From positions 1 to 64,000 of the forward strand of contig WGMC01000020.1 of assembly GCA_016125265.1 (NCBI GenBank): a stretch of DNA of 64,000 bases, given 5' to 3'. The stretch is from Planctomycetaceae bacterium (GTDB lineage: Bacteria; Planctomycetota; UBA1135; GCA-002686595). The first letter of the stretch is position 1, and each line of letters opens with the position of its first letter. Position numbers and translations under genes: made by a program. Under the pieces are notes generated by a model, which saw only the letters and a program-made list of their open reading frames with translations, was not told the DNA's origin and made no database searches. Shown in pieces: positions 8,184-17,201 of the stretch.

Positions 8184-8792
8184 ATGAAACGCACCCAGTT
8201 CGCCGCCATCACCCTCGCCACCCTCTGTGTGGGCGCCACCGCCGGAGCCCTCGTGAAAGACGCTGCCCAGGAGGGCATGCCGCCCGAGATGGCCGAGATG
8301 ATGGCCGCTTTCGAGAAGGCCGCCGCGGTCACCGAACACCACAAGGCGCTGGAGCCGTTCGTGGGCACGTTCGACGCGCAGCTCACCATGTGGATGGACC
8401 CCAACATGCCGCCCACCGTGTCCGCGGGCACGATGAAGAACACGTGGATCCTGGGGGGGCGGTTCCTCGAGCACAACTACGAGGGCGAAGTGATGGGAGA
8501 GAAGTTCCAGGGCCGCGGCCTGTGGGGTTTCGACGTCGCGGCGAACCGCTACAACGGACTCTGGATCGACAACATGTCGACGGCTCTGAGTGTGTCGACG
8601 GGCCCGCTGTCCGACGACGGCAAGACCTTCCACATGAAGATGACCGGCACGGACCCGATGACCGGCGAGCCGAAGGTGACCGAGGAACTGCTGGTGCTCG
8701 AGAGCCCCGACCGTCACCGCATGGAGATGTTCGAAGTGCACGACGGGCAGCGCATGCGCACGATGGAAATCGTGTACACGCGCAAGCGGTAG
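8184..8792 (+). CDS. Secreted DUF1579 family protein
   Basis: A 202-residue protein with an N-terminal hydrophobic segment (FAAITLATLCVGATAGALV) consistent with a signal peptide. It matches DUF1579 closely: FVGTFDAQLTMWMDPN, TWILGGRFLEHNYEGEVMGEKF, GLWGFDVAANRYNGLWIDNMST, and a terminal EMFEVHDGQRMRTMEIVYTRK. The fold is a calycin-like barrel of unknown role. The stop codon TAG is followed by GGGCGCGG and so looks like the start of repeat element B, which may have replaced the original gene end. Confidence 0.85.
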   Translation: MKRTQFAAITLATLCVGATAGALVKDAAQEGMPPEMAEMMAAFEKAAAVTEHHKALEPFVGTFDAQLTMWMDPNMPPTVSAGTMKNTWILGGRFLEHNYEGEVMGEKFQGRGLWGFDVAANRYNGLWIDNMSTALSVSTGPLSDDGKTFHMKMTGTDPMTGEPKVTEELLVLESPDRHRMEMFEVHDGQRMRTMEIVYTRKR

Positions 8793-8821
8793 GGGCGCGG
8801 GAAGCGCGAGTGCGCGGTAGG

Positions 8822-8965
8822 CCGGGTCTGCGGGCCTCCTGGCCCGCCTTGGAGCGCACCCGTCCGGGCGATCTGTAGGGGCGCGGCCCTGTCCGCGCCC
8901 AAGGGGAGTCGCACCCCGGGGCACGCCCGTCACCCCAAGGCGGGCCAGGAGGCCCGCGCACCCGG
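8822..8965. repeat. Composite A-B-A' repeat cassette
   Basis: Element A (8822-8859, with one base change in the core), element B (8874-8906) and inverted element A' (8935-8965) form a 144-base unit with terminal inverted repeats. It fills most of the 314-base gap 8793-9106 between two convergent genes. I see no gene there. Confidence 0.85.
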
Positions 8966-9032
8966 CGGGACGGCGCTGCGGGGGTGGGGCTTTGTGCCGT
9001 AGGTGGGGGATTGCGGCAAGCGCGGTGAGACT

Positions 9033-9065
9033 CCCCTTGGGCGCGGACGGGGCCGCGCCCCTACA
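9033..9065 (-). repeat. Palindromic element B, inverted
   Basis: CCCCTTGGGCGCGG-ACGGGG-CCGCGCCCCTACA, the reverse complement of the B copy at 8874. Its TGTAGGGG end faces the 3' end of mqnE, 42 bases away. Confidence 0.85.
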
Positions 9066-9106
9066 GATCGCACCTGGCAAGGTCCGCGTGCCCGCGTCGG
9101 AGGGGC

Positions 9107-10393
9107 TTAGACAGTCGTGGGCTGCCAGAGCACGTTGTACAGCGTGTCGCGTTCCACCGGGATGCGGCCCGCGTCTTGGATCCAGCGGATCAGCTCGCTG
9201 CGCTGCACCTCTTGCGGCGTGGTCGCGCCGGCGTCGTGGTAGATGTGCTCTTCCACCACCGTGCCATCCACGTCGTCTGCTCCGTACGACAGCGCGGTCT
9301 GCGCCACCGGCACGTCCATCAGAATCCAGTAGGCCTTGATGTGCGGGATGTTGTCGAGCATCAGCCGGCCCACGGCGATCTCGCGCAGTTCGTCGAGCGC
9401 CGTCGGTCCCGGCAAGTGGCTCCACTCGTTGTTTGCCGGGTGGAACGACAGCGGGATGTAGGTCTGGAAGCCGTCCGTTTCGTCCTGCAGACCGCGCAGG
9501 CGGATCAGGTGGTCCAGGCGTTCCTCGGTCGTCTCCACGTGGCCGTGCAACATCGTGCAGTTGGAGCGCAGGCCCGCGTAGTGCACCTCGCGCGCGACCT
9601 CGATCCAGCGTTGGCCGCTGATCTTGTTGGAGTAGCCCAGTTCGTGCACGCGGTCCGAGAAGATCTCCGCGCCGCCGCCGGGGCACGAGCCGAGCCCCGC
9701 GTCGCGAAGGTCCTCCAGCACCTCGCGCATCGTCATGAGGCCCGCCTCCTCGCGCGCCTTCTTGGCGATCTGGTCGAGCTCGACCATCGTGAACGCCTTG
9801 ATGTGGATCGAGGGCCGCGCGGCCTTCACGGCGCGCAAAAGATCCCGGTAGTACTGGTACGGAATCTTGGGCCACACACCGGCCACCATGTGGATCTCGG
9901 TGATCGGCTGGTCGAGCAGCGCGGTGACCTTCTGGGCCACTTGCTCCGGCGTCAGGTGGAACGCACCCTCTTGGCCCGGCAAACGGTCGAACGAACAGAA
10001 GCTGCAGAACTTGTTGCAGTGGTTCGTGTAGTTGACGTGCTGGTTGACGTTGAAGTACGTGCGGTCGCCGTGCCAGCGCTCGCGCACGAAGTTCGCCAGG
10101 GCACCCAGGACGTGCAGGTGCGGCGTCGCGTAGAGCAACCGCCCATCGTCCAGGTTGAGCCGCGCGCCGGCAAACACCTTCTTCGCGATCGCGCCCATGC
10201 CCACGGCATTCGCGAGGCGCTCGAGCCGCGCCTTCGAATGGGTGTGGGGCGGCGTCGGGATGGTCCGCGGCTCGGGATCGCGCGCGCCACGCGGGGGCGG
10301 CGGCAGGCGCTGGTGGCGCGGACCGCCCGCGACCTTCACGCGCGGGTCGAGCCCTTCGGGGTCGCCGCCGGGCAGGAGATCGATGGGCTTCAC
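9107..10393 (-). CDS. mqnE: Aminofutalosine synthase MqnE (radical SAM)
   Basis: A 428-residue radical SAM enzyme of the futalosine route to menaquinone. MqnE joins 3-enolpyruvylbenzoate to adenosine (from SAM) to give 6-amino-6-deoxyfutalosine. The iron-sulfur triad C126xxxC130xxC133 sits in NYTNHCNKFCSFCSF. The GSCPGGGAEIFSDRV segment and the LHGHVET motif are typical of the MqnC/MqnE family. The start is GTG 10393, which overlaps the mqnC stop (GTGA), so mqnE is translated as the second gene of the mqnC-mqnE operon. The first 60 residues are Pro-rich and absent from most homologues. A palindromic repeat lies downstream. Confidence 0.93.
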   Translation of the reverse strand: MKPIDLLPGGDPEGLDPRVKVAGGPRHQRLPPPPRGARDPEPRTIPTPPHTHSKARLERLANAVGMGAIAKKVFAGARLNLDDGRLLYATPHLHVLGALANFVRERWHGDRTYFNVNQHVNYTNHCNKFCSFCSFDRLPGQEGAFHLTPEQVAQKVTALLDQPITEIHMVAGVWPKIPYQYYRDLLRAVKAARPSIHIKAFTMVELDQIAKKAREEAGLMTMREVLEDLRDAGLGSCPGGGAEIFSDRVHELGYSNKISGQRWIEVAREVHYAGLRSNCTMLHGHVETTEERLDHLIRLRGLQDETDGFQTYIPLSFHPANNEWSHLPGPTALDELREIAVGRLMLDNIPHIKAYWILMDVPVAQTALSYGADDVDGTVVEEHIYHDAGATTPQEVQRSELIRWIQDAGRIPVERDTLYNVLWQPTTV

Positions 10394-11697
10394 TGGTCTG
10401 GGCCCCCGGCGCCCTTGCCCGCGAGGGCCAGCGGGCTCGTGGCCTCTTCCCAGCGCGACGGGAACTCAGGGCCCTCGTGGCGCGCATCGTCGATGCCGTA
10501 CCAGGAGTTGCGCCGGCGCGGCTCGAATCCCGCACTTTGGATCTGGCGCTCGATGACGTCGATGCCCTCGAGCTCGCTGCAACCCGCGGCGGAGACCACG
10601 TTCTCCTCGAGCATCGTGCCGCCAAAATCGTTGCAGCCGTAGCGCAGCGTGATCTGGGCCATCTTCATGCCCTGGGTCACGTAGCTCGTCTGCATGTTGT
10701 CGACGTTGTCGAGGTAGATGCGCGCGAGGGCCTGCACGCGCAGGTACACGTCCGGCGTGGCCTTCTGGGGGTAGAGCTCCTGCTCGGGCACACCCTCGGG
10801 CTGCATGGTCCAGCACGCAAACGCGGTGAAACCGCCCGTTTGGTCCTGCAGGGCGCGCACACGCTCCAAGTGTTCGATGCGCTCGGCTGCCGTTTCCACG
10901 TGCCCGAACATCATCGTCGCCGAGCTGCGCAAACCGGCCTCGTGCACCTTCCGGTGCACCTCGAGCCAACGGTCCGTGCTCGTCTTCTTCGGAGCGATGA
11001 TCTTGCGCACCCGCTCGACCAGCATCTCCGCGCCCGCACCGGGCACACTGCCGAGGCCGGCGCCGATGAGGTCGCGGATCACGTCCTCGACGGGGCGCTT
11101 CTCGATGCGCGAGAGGTGGTCCAGCTCCGGCGCCGAGAGCGCGTGCGCATTCACGCGCGGAAACCGGCCCTTCAGATCCGAGATGAGGTCCGCCCACCAA
11201 TCGGTCTTCAGGTAGGGGTGGTGCCCGCCTTGCATCAGGATCTGCCGGCCGCCGAGTTCCGCCGTTTCGCGCACCTTCTCCACCAGCACCTCGCGGTCGA
11301 GCACGTACGCGCCGTCGGCCTTGGGGCGGCGGTAGAACGCGCAGAACCCGCAATCCGTGATGCAGACGTTGGTGGGGTTGATGTTGCGGTCGACGATGTA
11401 CGTCACCCTCGGTTCGGGGTGCTTCGTCCAGCGCACGTGGTCGGCCAACATGCCGAGCGTGAGCAGATCCGCGTGGTCGTGCAGGTAGAGGCCTTCCTCC
11501 GGCGAGATGCGCTCGCCGAGGAACACCTTGTCGGCGATGGCGTCGAGGCGCGCCGCCCGCTCACCGGTGCGGCTCGCCGAGGCCAGGGGCGCGCGCCAGG
11601 TGGGGCCGCCCGCCGCGGGGACGGCTGCGGTCGGCGCGATAGGCGCGCCGTCGTTCGGCTCCATGGGCCCCGGGGCCGACTCGTCCTTTTGCAACAT
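10390..11697 (-). CDS. mqnC: Cyclic dehypoxanthinyl futalosine synthase MqnC (radical SAM)
   Basis: A 435-residue radical SAM enzyme that cyclises dehypoxanthine futalosine in the futalosine menaquinone pathway. The cluster motif C112xxxC116xxC119 lies in the family signature VDRNINPTNVCITDCGFCAFYR. LMQGGHHPYLKTDWW, GLGSVPGAGAEMLVERVR and MMFGHVETAAERIEHL also match MqnC. The ATG at 11697 is followed by a low-complexity stretch of about 40 residues before the conserved domain. It is the first gene of the operon and is divergent from the gene at 11830. Together with MqnE it implies the cell makes menaquinone by the futalosine route, not the MenFDHCEB route. Confidence 0.93.
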   Translation of the reverse strand: MLQKDESAPGPMEPNDGAPIAPTAAVPAAGGPTWRAPLASASRTGERAARLDAIADKVFLGERISPEEGLYLHDHADLLTLGMLADHVRWTKHPEPRVTYIVDRNINPTNVCITDCGFCAFYRRPKADGAYVLDREVLVEKVRETAELGGRQILMQGGHHPYLKTDWWADLISDLKGRFPRVNAHALSAPELDHLSRIEKRPVEDVIRDLIGAGLGSVPGAGAEMLVERVRKIIAPKKTSTDRWLEVHRKVHEAGLRSSATMMFGHVETAAERIEHLERVRALQDQTGGFTAFACWTMQPEGVPEQELYPQKATPDVYLRVQALARIYLDNVDNMQTSYVTQGMKMAQITLRYGCNDFGGTMLEENVVSAAGCSELEGIDVIERQIQSAGFEPRRRNSWYGIDDARHEGPEFPSRWEEATSPLALAGKGAGGPDQ

Positions 11698-11829
11698 CGC
11701 GGAGGACTATAAACCGCTGCGGTGGCCACCTGTAGGGTTCGAAGGGCGCGTCTTTGGGCCCTGGGACCGCGCGGCGATGTGGCCTTCGCGGCGCCGCGCC
11801 TCGGACGTTAGGCTGCGTGGTCCAAGGCG

Positions 11830-13677
11830 ATGGGGCGGACACGAACATTCGATCTGGCGCGGGGGCTCCTCCTCGGGGCCTTTACGGCCGCGGTGGCGAC
11901 GGCCCAGGGTTCCGGTCCGCCGGAGGACCCCGGCCCGAGGCCGGTTCCGGCCACCGAGAAGCCGGCCGAGCAGAAACCGGCGGTCGAACCGCCGGTCCCC
12001 GAGGAGGTGCCCTCCGCGCCCTCCGAGGCGGCCGGACCCGCCGACGAGTCCGCCGAGGCCCCGCCGGAGCCGTCGCCTTCGCTCGAACAGCGTGTGGCGG
12101 CGTTCCTGGACGTGCACGCCCAGGCACTGGCCGATTGGCGCGCCTCGGGGGCCCTTCCCGCCGGCGACCCGGTGGCAGCGGCCCTGCCCCGGGCCGAGGC
12201 CCTGGTGGCCGAGGGGTGGGACGGCGGGCGCCTTTGGCTGCTGGGCCGCGCGGATCGGCTGTGGCGCGATCCCGGCGAGCGCGCGCGCCGGCGTCGGGCG
12301 CTCGTGACGGCGCTGTTTGCCTCCCCGGTCCCGGTGGGCCCCGACAACGGCCCGCTCGCAGCCCAGGTCGAGGCCCGCGGCCTGGCCTTGGCCGAGGCGG
12401 CCCGGGACCTGGTGGGCCAGCGGGAGGAGGACGTGGAGCGCCACCGCGCCCAGGCGGAGGCCCTTCTGGCCCTCGCGCGCAGCCGCTCCGGGACCGCCGC
12501 CGGGCTCGTGGCGCTCGGGTCGCTCGCGGCCGCAGAGGCCCGCGGCACGGAGTCCAGCGCAAGCAATTCGTCGGGCGACGGGGCCCCGCGGGCGAACGGT
12601 GTGGCCAGCGGGGCCGCCCGCGCGCGGGCGGAGTCCTTGCTGGACCTCGTGCGCACCGCCTACCGCGACACACAGGCGGCGGCGGTCGCGGACCGCGCGC
12701 TCTTCGCGTTGCTCGAGCACGAACACGGCCGCGCCCTCGAGCAGCATTGGCGGCGCGCCGCCGATGCGGAGCCCGTCGTGCACCCCACGGTGCGCTATTG
12801 GGCACCCGTCGAGGCATTGGCGGCCCTCGGTGTGGGGCCGGCGCGTTGGTGGCTCGTCGTGCACGCGGGCGAGGGCCTCGACGACCCGGCCGCGCGGCGC
12901 GAACTGCGCATCGCACAGCTCGACGCGTTGGTGCGTTTCCACGCCAGCGAACCGTGGTTGGCCGAGGCCGTGCGTGTAGCCGAATCGCTGAGCGGCCAGT
13001 TGGGCGCCGACGTCGTGCGCAACCTGGGCGAACGACTGCTGGCGACGACGGAGGACCCCGAAGTGCGCGCGTGGACGCAGCACGGATTGGCGCTCGCGTA
13101 CTCGCGCGATCTGGCGGATCCGTCCGCGGCCGGACGCGCGGAGACGCTGCTCTTGCAACTGCGCGCCGAGCAGCCCGACCACCGCCTGTCGCGCAGTGTC
13201 GACGCGCTCCTTTTCCAACTGCGCCACCTGCGGCCCGACGGTGTGCCGCCGGACGTGCTGGCGCGCGATGTGGACGGTCAGGAGGTGCGGTTGGTCCACA
13301 CCCGCGGCATGGTGACCGCGCTGCTGTTCTGGGGCACGTGGAGTCCGCCCAGTGTGGCCCTCGCGAAGGAACTCGTGGCCCTCGAACGCACCTACGCCGA
13401 CGCGCCGTTCACGGTGCTGGGTGTGGTGACCGACTCCGATCGCGAGGCGTACGAGCGGGTGCGCGCCGACCTGGGCGCCACGTGGGTCGACGCCTGGCAG
13501 GAATCCCCCGGAGGCCCCTGGCCCCTGGCGTGGGGCGTGCGCGAGTTCCCGACCCTGTTCCTTCTGGACGCGGAGGGCCGCATCCGGCGGCGCGACCTGT
13601 CCGGGGATGCCCTGATCCAGGCCGTCCACAAACTGGTGCGCGAGGTGCGCCCCGGATTCGAAGTCGGGGCGCGTTGA
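11830..13677 (+). CDS. Secreted thioredoxin-fold (TlpA-like) protein lacking both active-site cysteines
   Basis: A 615-residue protein with a signal peptide (GLLLGAFTAAVATAQG). A Pro/Glu-rich linker covers residues 28-80, an Ala-rich helical region with TPR-like periodicity covers about 80-460, and a C-terminal thioredoxin-like domain covers about 470-610. The redox motif expected as WCxxC reads WSPPS (Ser505-Pro-Pro-Ser508). The rest of the fold is intact: LLFWGTW, ELVALERTYADAPFTVLGVVTDSD, REFPTLFLLDAEGRI with the cis-Pro. It therefore cannot do thiol chemistry by the usual mechanism and may act as a binding scaffold. A canonical TlpA is encoded at 51863. Confidence 0.75.
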   Translation: MGRTRTFDLARGLLLGAFTAAVATAQGSGPPEDPGPRPVPATEKPAEQKPAVEPPVPEEVPSAPSEAAGPADESAEAPPEPSPSLEQRVAAFLDVHAQALADWRASGALPAGDPVAAALPRAEALVAEGWDGGRLWLLGRADRLWRDPGERARRRRALVTALFASPVPVGPDNGPLAAQVEARGLALAEAARDLVGQREEDVERHRAQAEALLALARSRSGTAAGLVALGSLAAAEARGTESSASNSSGDGAPRANGVASGAARARAESLLDLVRTAYRDTQAAAVADRALFALLEHEHGRALEQHWRRAADAEPVVHPTVRYWAPVEALAALGVGPARWWLVVHAGEGLDDPAARRELRIAQLDALVRFHASEPWLAEAVRVAESLSGQLGADVVRNLGERLLATTEDPEVRAWTQHGLALAYSRDLADPSAAGRAETLLLQLRAEQPDHRLSRSVDALLFQLRHLRPDGVPPDVLARDVDGQEVRLVHTRGMVTALLFWGTWSPPSVALAKELVALERTYADAPFTVLGVVTDSDREAYERVRADLGATWVDAWQESPGGPWPLAWGVREFPTLFLLDAEGRIRRRDLSGDALIQAVHKLVREVRPGFEVGAR

Positions 13678-13793
13678 CCGGGTCCACGGGAGCGCCCGGG
13701 GCGTTCGTTTCGTAATTTGGGGGGCGTTCCAGGGCTCCGCGCCGACTTCCGGCGCGGCCCGCGAGGCTCCCCGTTCCACTTCGCGCCACGGCC

Positions 13794-16571
13794 ATGAAGC
13801 AACTTCGAAACCTCCTCGCCCTCTTGCTTCCGATCGTGGCCGCCTGCGGTGGGGGAGGCGGCGACGACGGGCCGCCGACCTTAGCGGGGCAGGTCCTGTT
13901 CGTGCCGCAGGGGGCGCCGCCCCCCTTGCCGGTGGCATTGCAGCCCACGGGTTTCGTGTCCGACACACGCCGTGCGGTCGATGTCGCGGCGGGTGCGGTG
14001 CTGCGCCTCGAGGGCACGATCGTCGGCGGCCGTGATCTGGTGCGGTTGCGCGCGGCGGAGCGGGTCTGGGTCGGCGCGCGGGTCGAAGATGGCCTGCAAC
14101 TGGCGCACGTGGATCCCTTGACGATGGCGCTCGGGCCGGTGGGGACGCGCGTCGAACTTTTCGCGCGCGGGCCCGTCGATTTGCTGGTGCGCGGCGAGGA
14201 TGGACCGTACACGCTGCACGTCGAGGTGGCGGCGCCGATCGCGCGCGTCGGCGATGCGATGCACCTCGGCGCGTTTGTGCCCGGCGACCGCGTCGCCGTG
14301 GTTGCCGAGCGCGAGGTGCAGTGGGTGGCCGCCGCCAACGCAGACTTCGAAGTGGAGGTGGAAGGCGCGTGGCGCATCGAGGATCGCTCGGGGAGCGAGC
14401 TCGCGACGAGCGGCGTCGAAGGCGGCACTTGGACCTTGGGTGCGGGCGCACTCGGCGGGTTCCGCGCGGTGCGGATCGATGCTGAGCCCGCGTCGATCCA
14501 GATCGAAGCGTCCGAGCCGGCCGCAGCGCGCGCGCCGGAGTTCGTGCGCTCCGCGCCCGACGACCGGGCCCACTTCGGGCTCGCCGGTCCGGGCGAACGG
14601 GCGCTGCGTGTGACCCACGAGTTCGTGCCCGGCGAGGTGCTGGTGCGCCTGCGCGCCGGTGCGGAGATCGAGGCCGTCGCAAAGGGGCGCGGCGCGGTGC
14701 TCGCGCAGCGCATTCCCGAGACCAGCGATCTGCTCCGCGTGGGGCTGCCCGCGGATCTGGACGCCGACGGAGCCGCGCTCAGCACGTTGGCGCTCATCGC
14801 CGCCTTCGAGGTCGACGCGCGAGTCGAATGGGCCGAGCCCAACCGCATCCGCCGCGCCCAGGGCGGCGGCACGCTCGAGCCCAACGACCCGTTCTACGAC
14901 CTGCAGTGGCACTACGACCTGATCCGCATGCCCCAGGCGTGGGCGACGACCACGGGCTCGAGCGCCGTGGTGGTGGCGGTGATCGACACGGGCAGCCGCC
15001 CGCATCCAGACCTCAACGCCAACACCATCGCGGGTTTCGACTTCATCAGCAGCGCCGCGAATGCCGCCGACGGCGACGGCATCGACGCGGACGCCACGGA
15101 CCCGGGAGACACAAACGGCATTGCGCCGTCGAGCTTCCACGGCACCCACGTGGCGGGCACGATCGGCGCGGTCTCCGACAACGGCGCCGGTGTGGCCGGC
15201 GTGAACTGGGAAGTGTCGCTGATGCACCTGCGTGTGCTCGGCAAGGAGGGCGGCACGGACGCGGACATCGCGCAATCCGTGCGGTATGCGGCGGGCCTTG
15301 CCAACTCGAGCGGCACCGTGCCCGCGCAGGCCGCGCACGTGATCAACATGAGCCTCGGCGGCGAGGGCTCCACCAACACCCTGGCCCAAGCCGTCACGGC
15401 CGCGCGGGCCGCGGGTGTGGTGCTGTTCGCCGCATCGGGCAACAACAACTCCGCCAAGGCGTTCTTCCCGGCGTCCTACAACGGCGTGGTGTCGGTTTCG
15501 GCCGTGGACCGCAACGGCGCGAAGGCGCCCTACTCGAACTTCAACGCGGCGGTGGACTTGGCCGCACCCGGCGGCAACACGGCCGTGGACCTGGACGGCG
15601 ACGGTTTCGTGGACGGGGTGCTCTCGACGTTGGTCGACGAGCAGGCCGCGTTCGCGCCGCTGTTCGTGTTCTACCAGGGCACGTCCATGGCGTGCCCCCA
15701 CGCGGCCGGTGTGGCGGCGTTGATGTTGGCCGTCGAACCGACGCTGACGCCCGACCAGATCGAGACGATCCTGCAGTCGACGGCGGTGGACCTGGGAGCG
15801 AGCGGCAAGGACAACATCTTCGGCCACGGCCTGATCCAGGCGGATCTCGCCGTGCAGGCTGCGGCGGGCGCTTCCGCCCAGGTGCCGGTGTTGCTCGCGA
15901 ACCCCGGCAGCCTGAACTTCGGGACGGAGACCACCGAGCTGCTGATCCAGATCGGCAACGGTGGGAGCGGGCAGTTGGTGGTCGATCCGCCGACCTTCGT
16001 GCCCACCGCGCCGGCGGGCAACTTCGCGACGCTCGTCACGGTGGCGGCGAGCGGTGCGAGCAACGTCAGTGCGGTGCGTGTCACGGTGGATCGCACGGGA
16101 TTGGCCGACGGTGTGTACGCGGGCGACGTCAGTGTGACCAGCAACGGCGGCACGGCCGTCGTCCCGATCAGCATGACCGTGGCAACACCCCAGCCGCCAG
16201 TGGACGTGGATCTGTTCCTGTTGCTCGTCGATGCGGACAGCTTCGACACCTTGGCGCAGGTGACGCTCAACCCGACCACGGGCCTCTTGTGGGCGATCAC
16301 CGAGGCGTTCGAGGGCGGCGACATCCCATCGGCCAACTACCTGCTGGTGTGCGGATCCGACGACGACAACGACCAGACGATCTTCGGCGACGGCGACATC
16401 TACTCGGGTGCGTGGCCGACGCTGAACGACGTGGGCATCCTGGCGCTGGAGCAGGGGAGCAAGCCCAAGGGCCTCAACTTCGTGGTGGGCCCGTCGCAGG
16501 CGGCCTCGTCGGCGAGCGCGGCGGCCGGCGGTACCGCACCGCTGGGGGGCTTTCGATTGTTGCGCCGGTAG
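13794..16571 (+). CDS. Lipid-anchored subtilase (S8 family serine peptidase)
   Basis: A 925-residue protein with a lipobox LPIVAAC (Cys18) followed by a Gly-rich tether. An N-terminal beta-rich region (about 30-250) precedes a pro-domain-like segment (EFVPGEVLVRLRAGAEIEAVAK). The S8 catalytic domain runs from about 375 to 700 with Asp398 (VIDTGS), His449 (HGTHVAGTIG) and Ser631 (GTSMACPHAAG). The C-terminal region (about 705-800) has an Ig-like BACON/choice-anchor look (PGSLNFGTETTELLIQIGN), followed by a second beta domain. The triad is complete, so it should be an active cell-surface protease. A short GC hairpin (13737-13757) precedes the gene. Confidence 0.92.
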   Translation: MKQLRNLLALLLPIVAACGGGGGDDGPPTLAGQVLFVPQGAPPPLPVALQPTGFVSDTRRAVDVAAGAVLRLEGTIVGGRDLVRLRAAERVWVGARVEDGLQLAHVDPLTMALGPVGTRVELFARGPVDLLVRGEDGPYTLHVEVAAPIARVGDAMHLGAFVPGDRVAVVAEREVQWVAAANADFEVEVEGAWRIEDRSGSELATSGVEGGTWTLGAGALGGFRAVRIDAEPASIQIEASEPAAARAPEFVRSAPDDRAHFGLAGPGERALRVTHEFVPGEVLVRLRAGAEIEAVAKGRGAVLAQRIPETSDLLRVGLPADLDADGAALSTLALIAAFEVDARVEWAEPNRIRRAQGGGTLEPNDPFYDLQWHYDLIRMPQAWATTTGSSAVVVAVIDTGSRPHPDLNANTIAGFDFISSAANAADGDGIDADATDPGDTNGIAPSSFHGTHVAGTIGAVSDNGAGVAGVNWEVSLMHLRVLGKEGGTDADIAQSVRYAAGLANSSGTVPAQAAHVINMSLGGEGSTNTLAQAVTAARAAGVVLFAASGNNNSAKAFFPASYNGVVSVSAVDRNGAKAPYSNFNAAVDLAAPGGNTAVDLDGDGFVDGVLSTLVDEQAAFAPLFVFYQGTSMACPHAAGVAALMLAVEPTLTPDQIETILQSTAVDLGASGKDNIFGHGLIQADLAVQAAAGASAQVPVLLANPGSLNFGTETTELLIQIGNGGSGQLVVDPPTFVPTAPAGNFATLVTVAASGASNVSAVRVTVDRTGLADGVYAGDVSVTSNGGTAVVPISMTVATPQPPVDVDLFLLLVDADSFDTLAQVTLNPTTGLLWAITEAFEGGDIPSANYLLVCGSDDDNDQTIFGDGDIYSGAWPTLNDVGILALEQGSKPKGLNFVVGPSQAASSASAAAGGTAPLGGFRLLRR

Positions 16572-16572
16572 G

Positions 16573-16676
16573 GTCGCCGGGTGCGCGGGCCTCCGGCCCG
16601 CCTTGGGAAGCGGGGCGAACTCGTGCACCGTCGGACCCGCTCCAAGGCGGGCCGGGAGGCCCGCGCACCCGGCGAC
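16573..16676. repeat. Inverted pair of element A with extended ends
   Basis: GTCGCCGGGTGCGCGGGCC at 16573 is matched by its exact inverse ending at 16676, giving 22-base terminal inverted repeats around about 60 bases. It begins one base after the TAG stop of the subtilase gene. A partial B end (GATCTGTAGGGGCGC on the minus strand, 16736-16750) lies beyond it and supplies the stop codon of the next gene. Confidence 0.85.
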
Positions 16677-16742
16677 TCATCGCCGCGAAATGGAACCGTC
16701 GATGCGTAGGTGGAAGCTTGCGCCCTCCGCGCTCGTGCGCCC

Positions 16743-17201
16743 CTACAGATCGGCGAACTGGGCTGTGAGCTTGGCGTTGCTCTGGGGCAGGCGCACGAAC
16801 TCGTAGGGCTGCGTGACGACCATCGCCTGAAGCTGGCCCTCCTGGGGCTGCGTCTCCTCCACCTCGAGGACCCAGCCGCCGTCCTCGCGCACCGCCGCGC
16901 GCACTCGCAGTCCGTAGCCGGCGGTGGGTTTGGGACCGGCGCCCACGAACGCGACCATGTGGCGATCGAAGTCGATCGCGGGCAGCTCCGGCGGCGGCAT
17001 GCGGATCGACGTGTGCTCGGCCCAAAGGGCGCGCCACGCCTCTGCGTCCCGCGCGATGCGCAGGCCGCGGGTCTCGATGCCGGTCTGGGAGCCTCGCTCG
17101 ATCGAGTGCAATTCCATGGAATCGTCGGCGCAACGGGTGCTGCAGCAGCCGGGCGCCACGAGGGCCGCGGCCAGCGGTAGGGCAAGGTACGACCAGTTCA
17201 T
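16743..17201 (-). CDS. PrcB-like domain lipoprotein
   Basis: A 152-residue protein. ATG 17201 is followed by a lipoprotein-type signal (LALPLAAALVAPGCC), so it is probably exported and lipidated. The mature part (AWRALWAEH, LPAIDFDRHMVAFVGAGPKPTAGYGLRVRAAVREDGGWVLEVEE) resembles the PrcB C-terminal domain found in small periplasmic lipoproteins near proteases. Its ATG overlaps the stop of the aminotransferase gene (ATGA, 17198-17201). The last codons GAT CTG TAG are identical to the end of repeat element B, so the C-terminus appears to be set by an inserted repeat. Confidence 0.7.
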   Translation of the reverse strand: MNWSYLALPLAAALVAPGCCSTRCADDSMELHSIERGSQTGIETRGLRIARDAEAWRALWAEHTSIRMPPPELPAIDFDRHMVAFVGAGPKPTAGYGLRVRAAVREDGGWVLEVEETQPQEGQLQAMVVTQPYEFVRLPQSNAKLTAQFADL

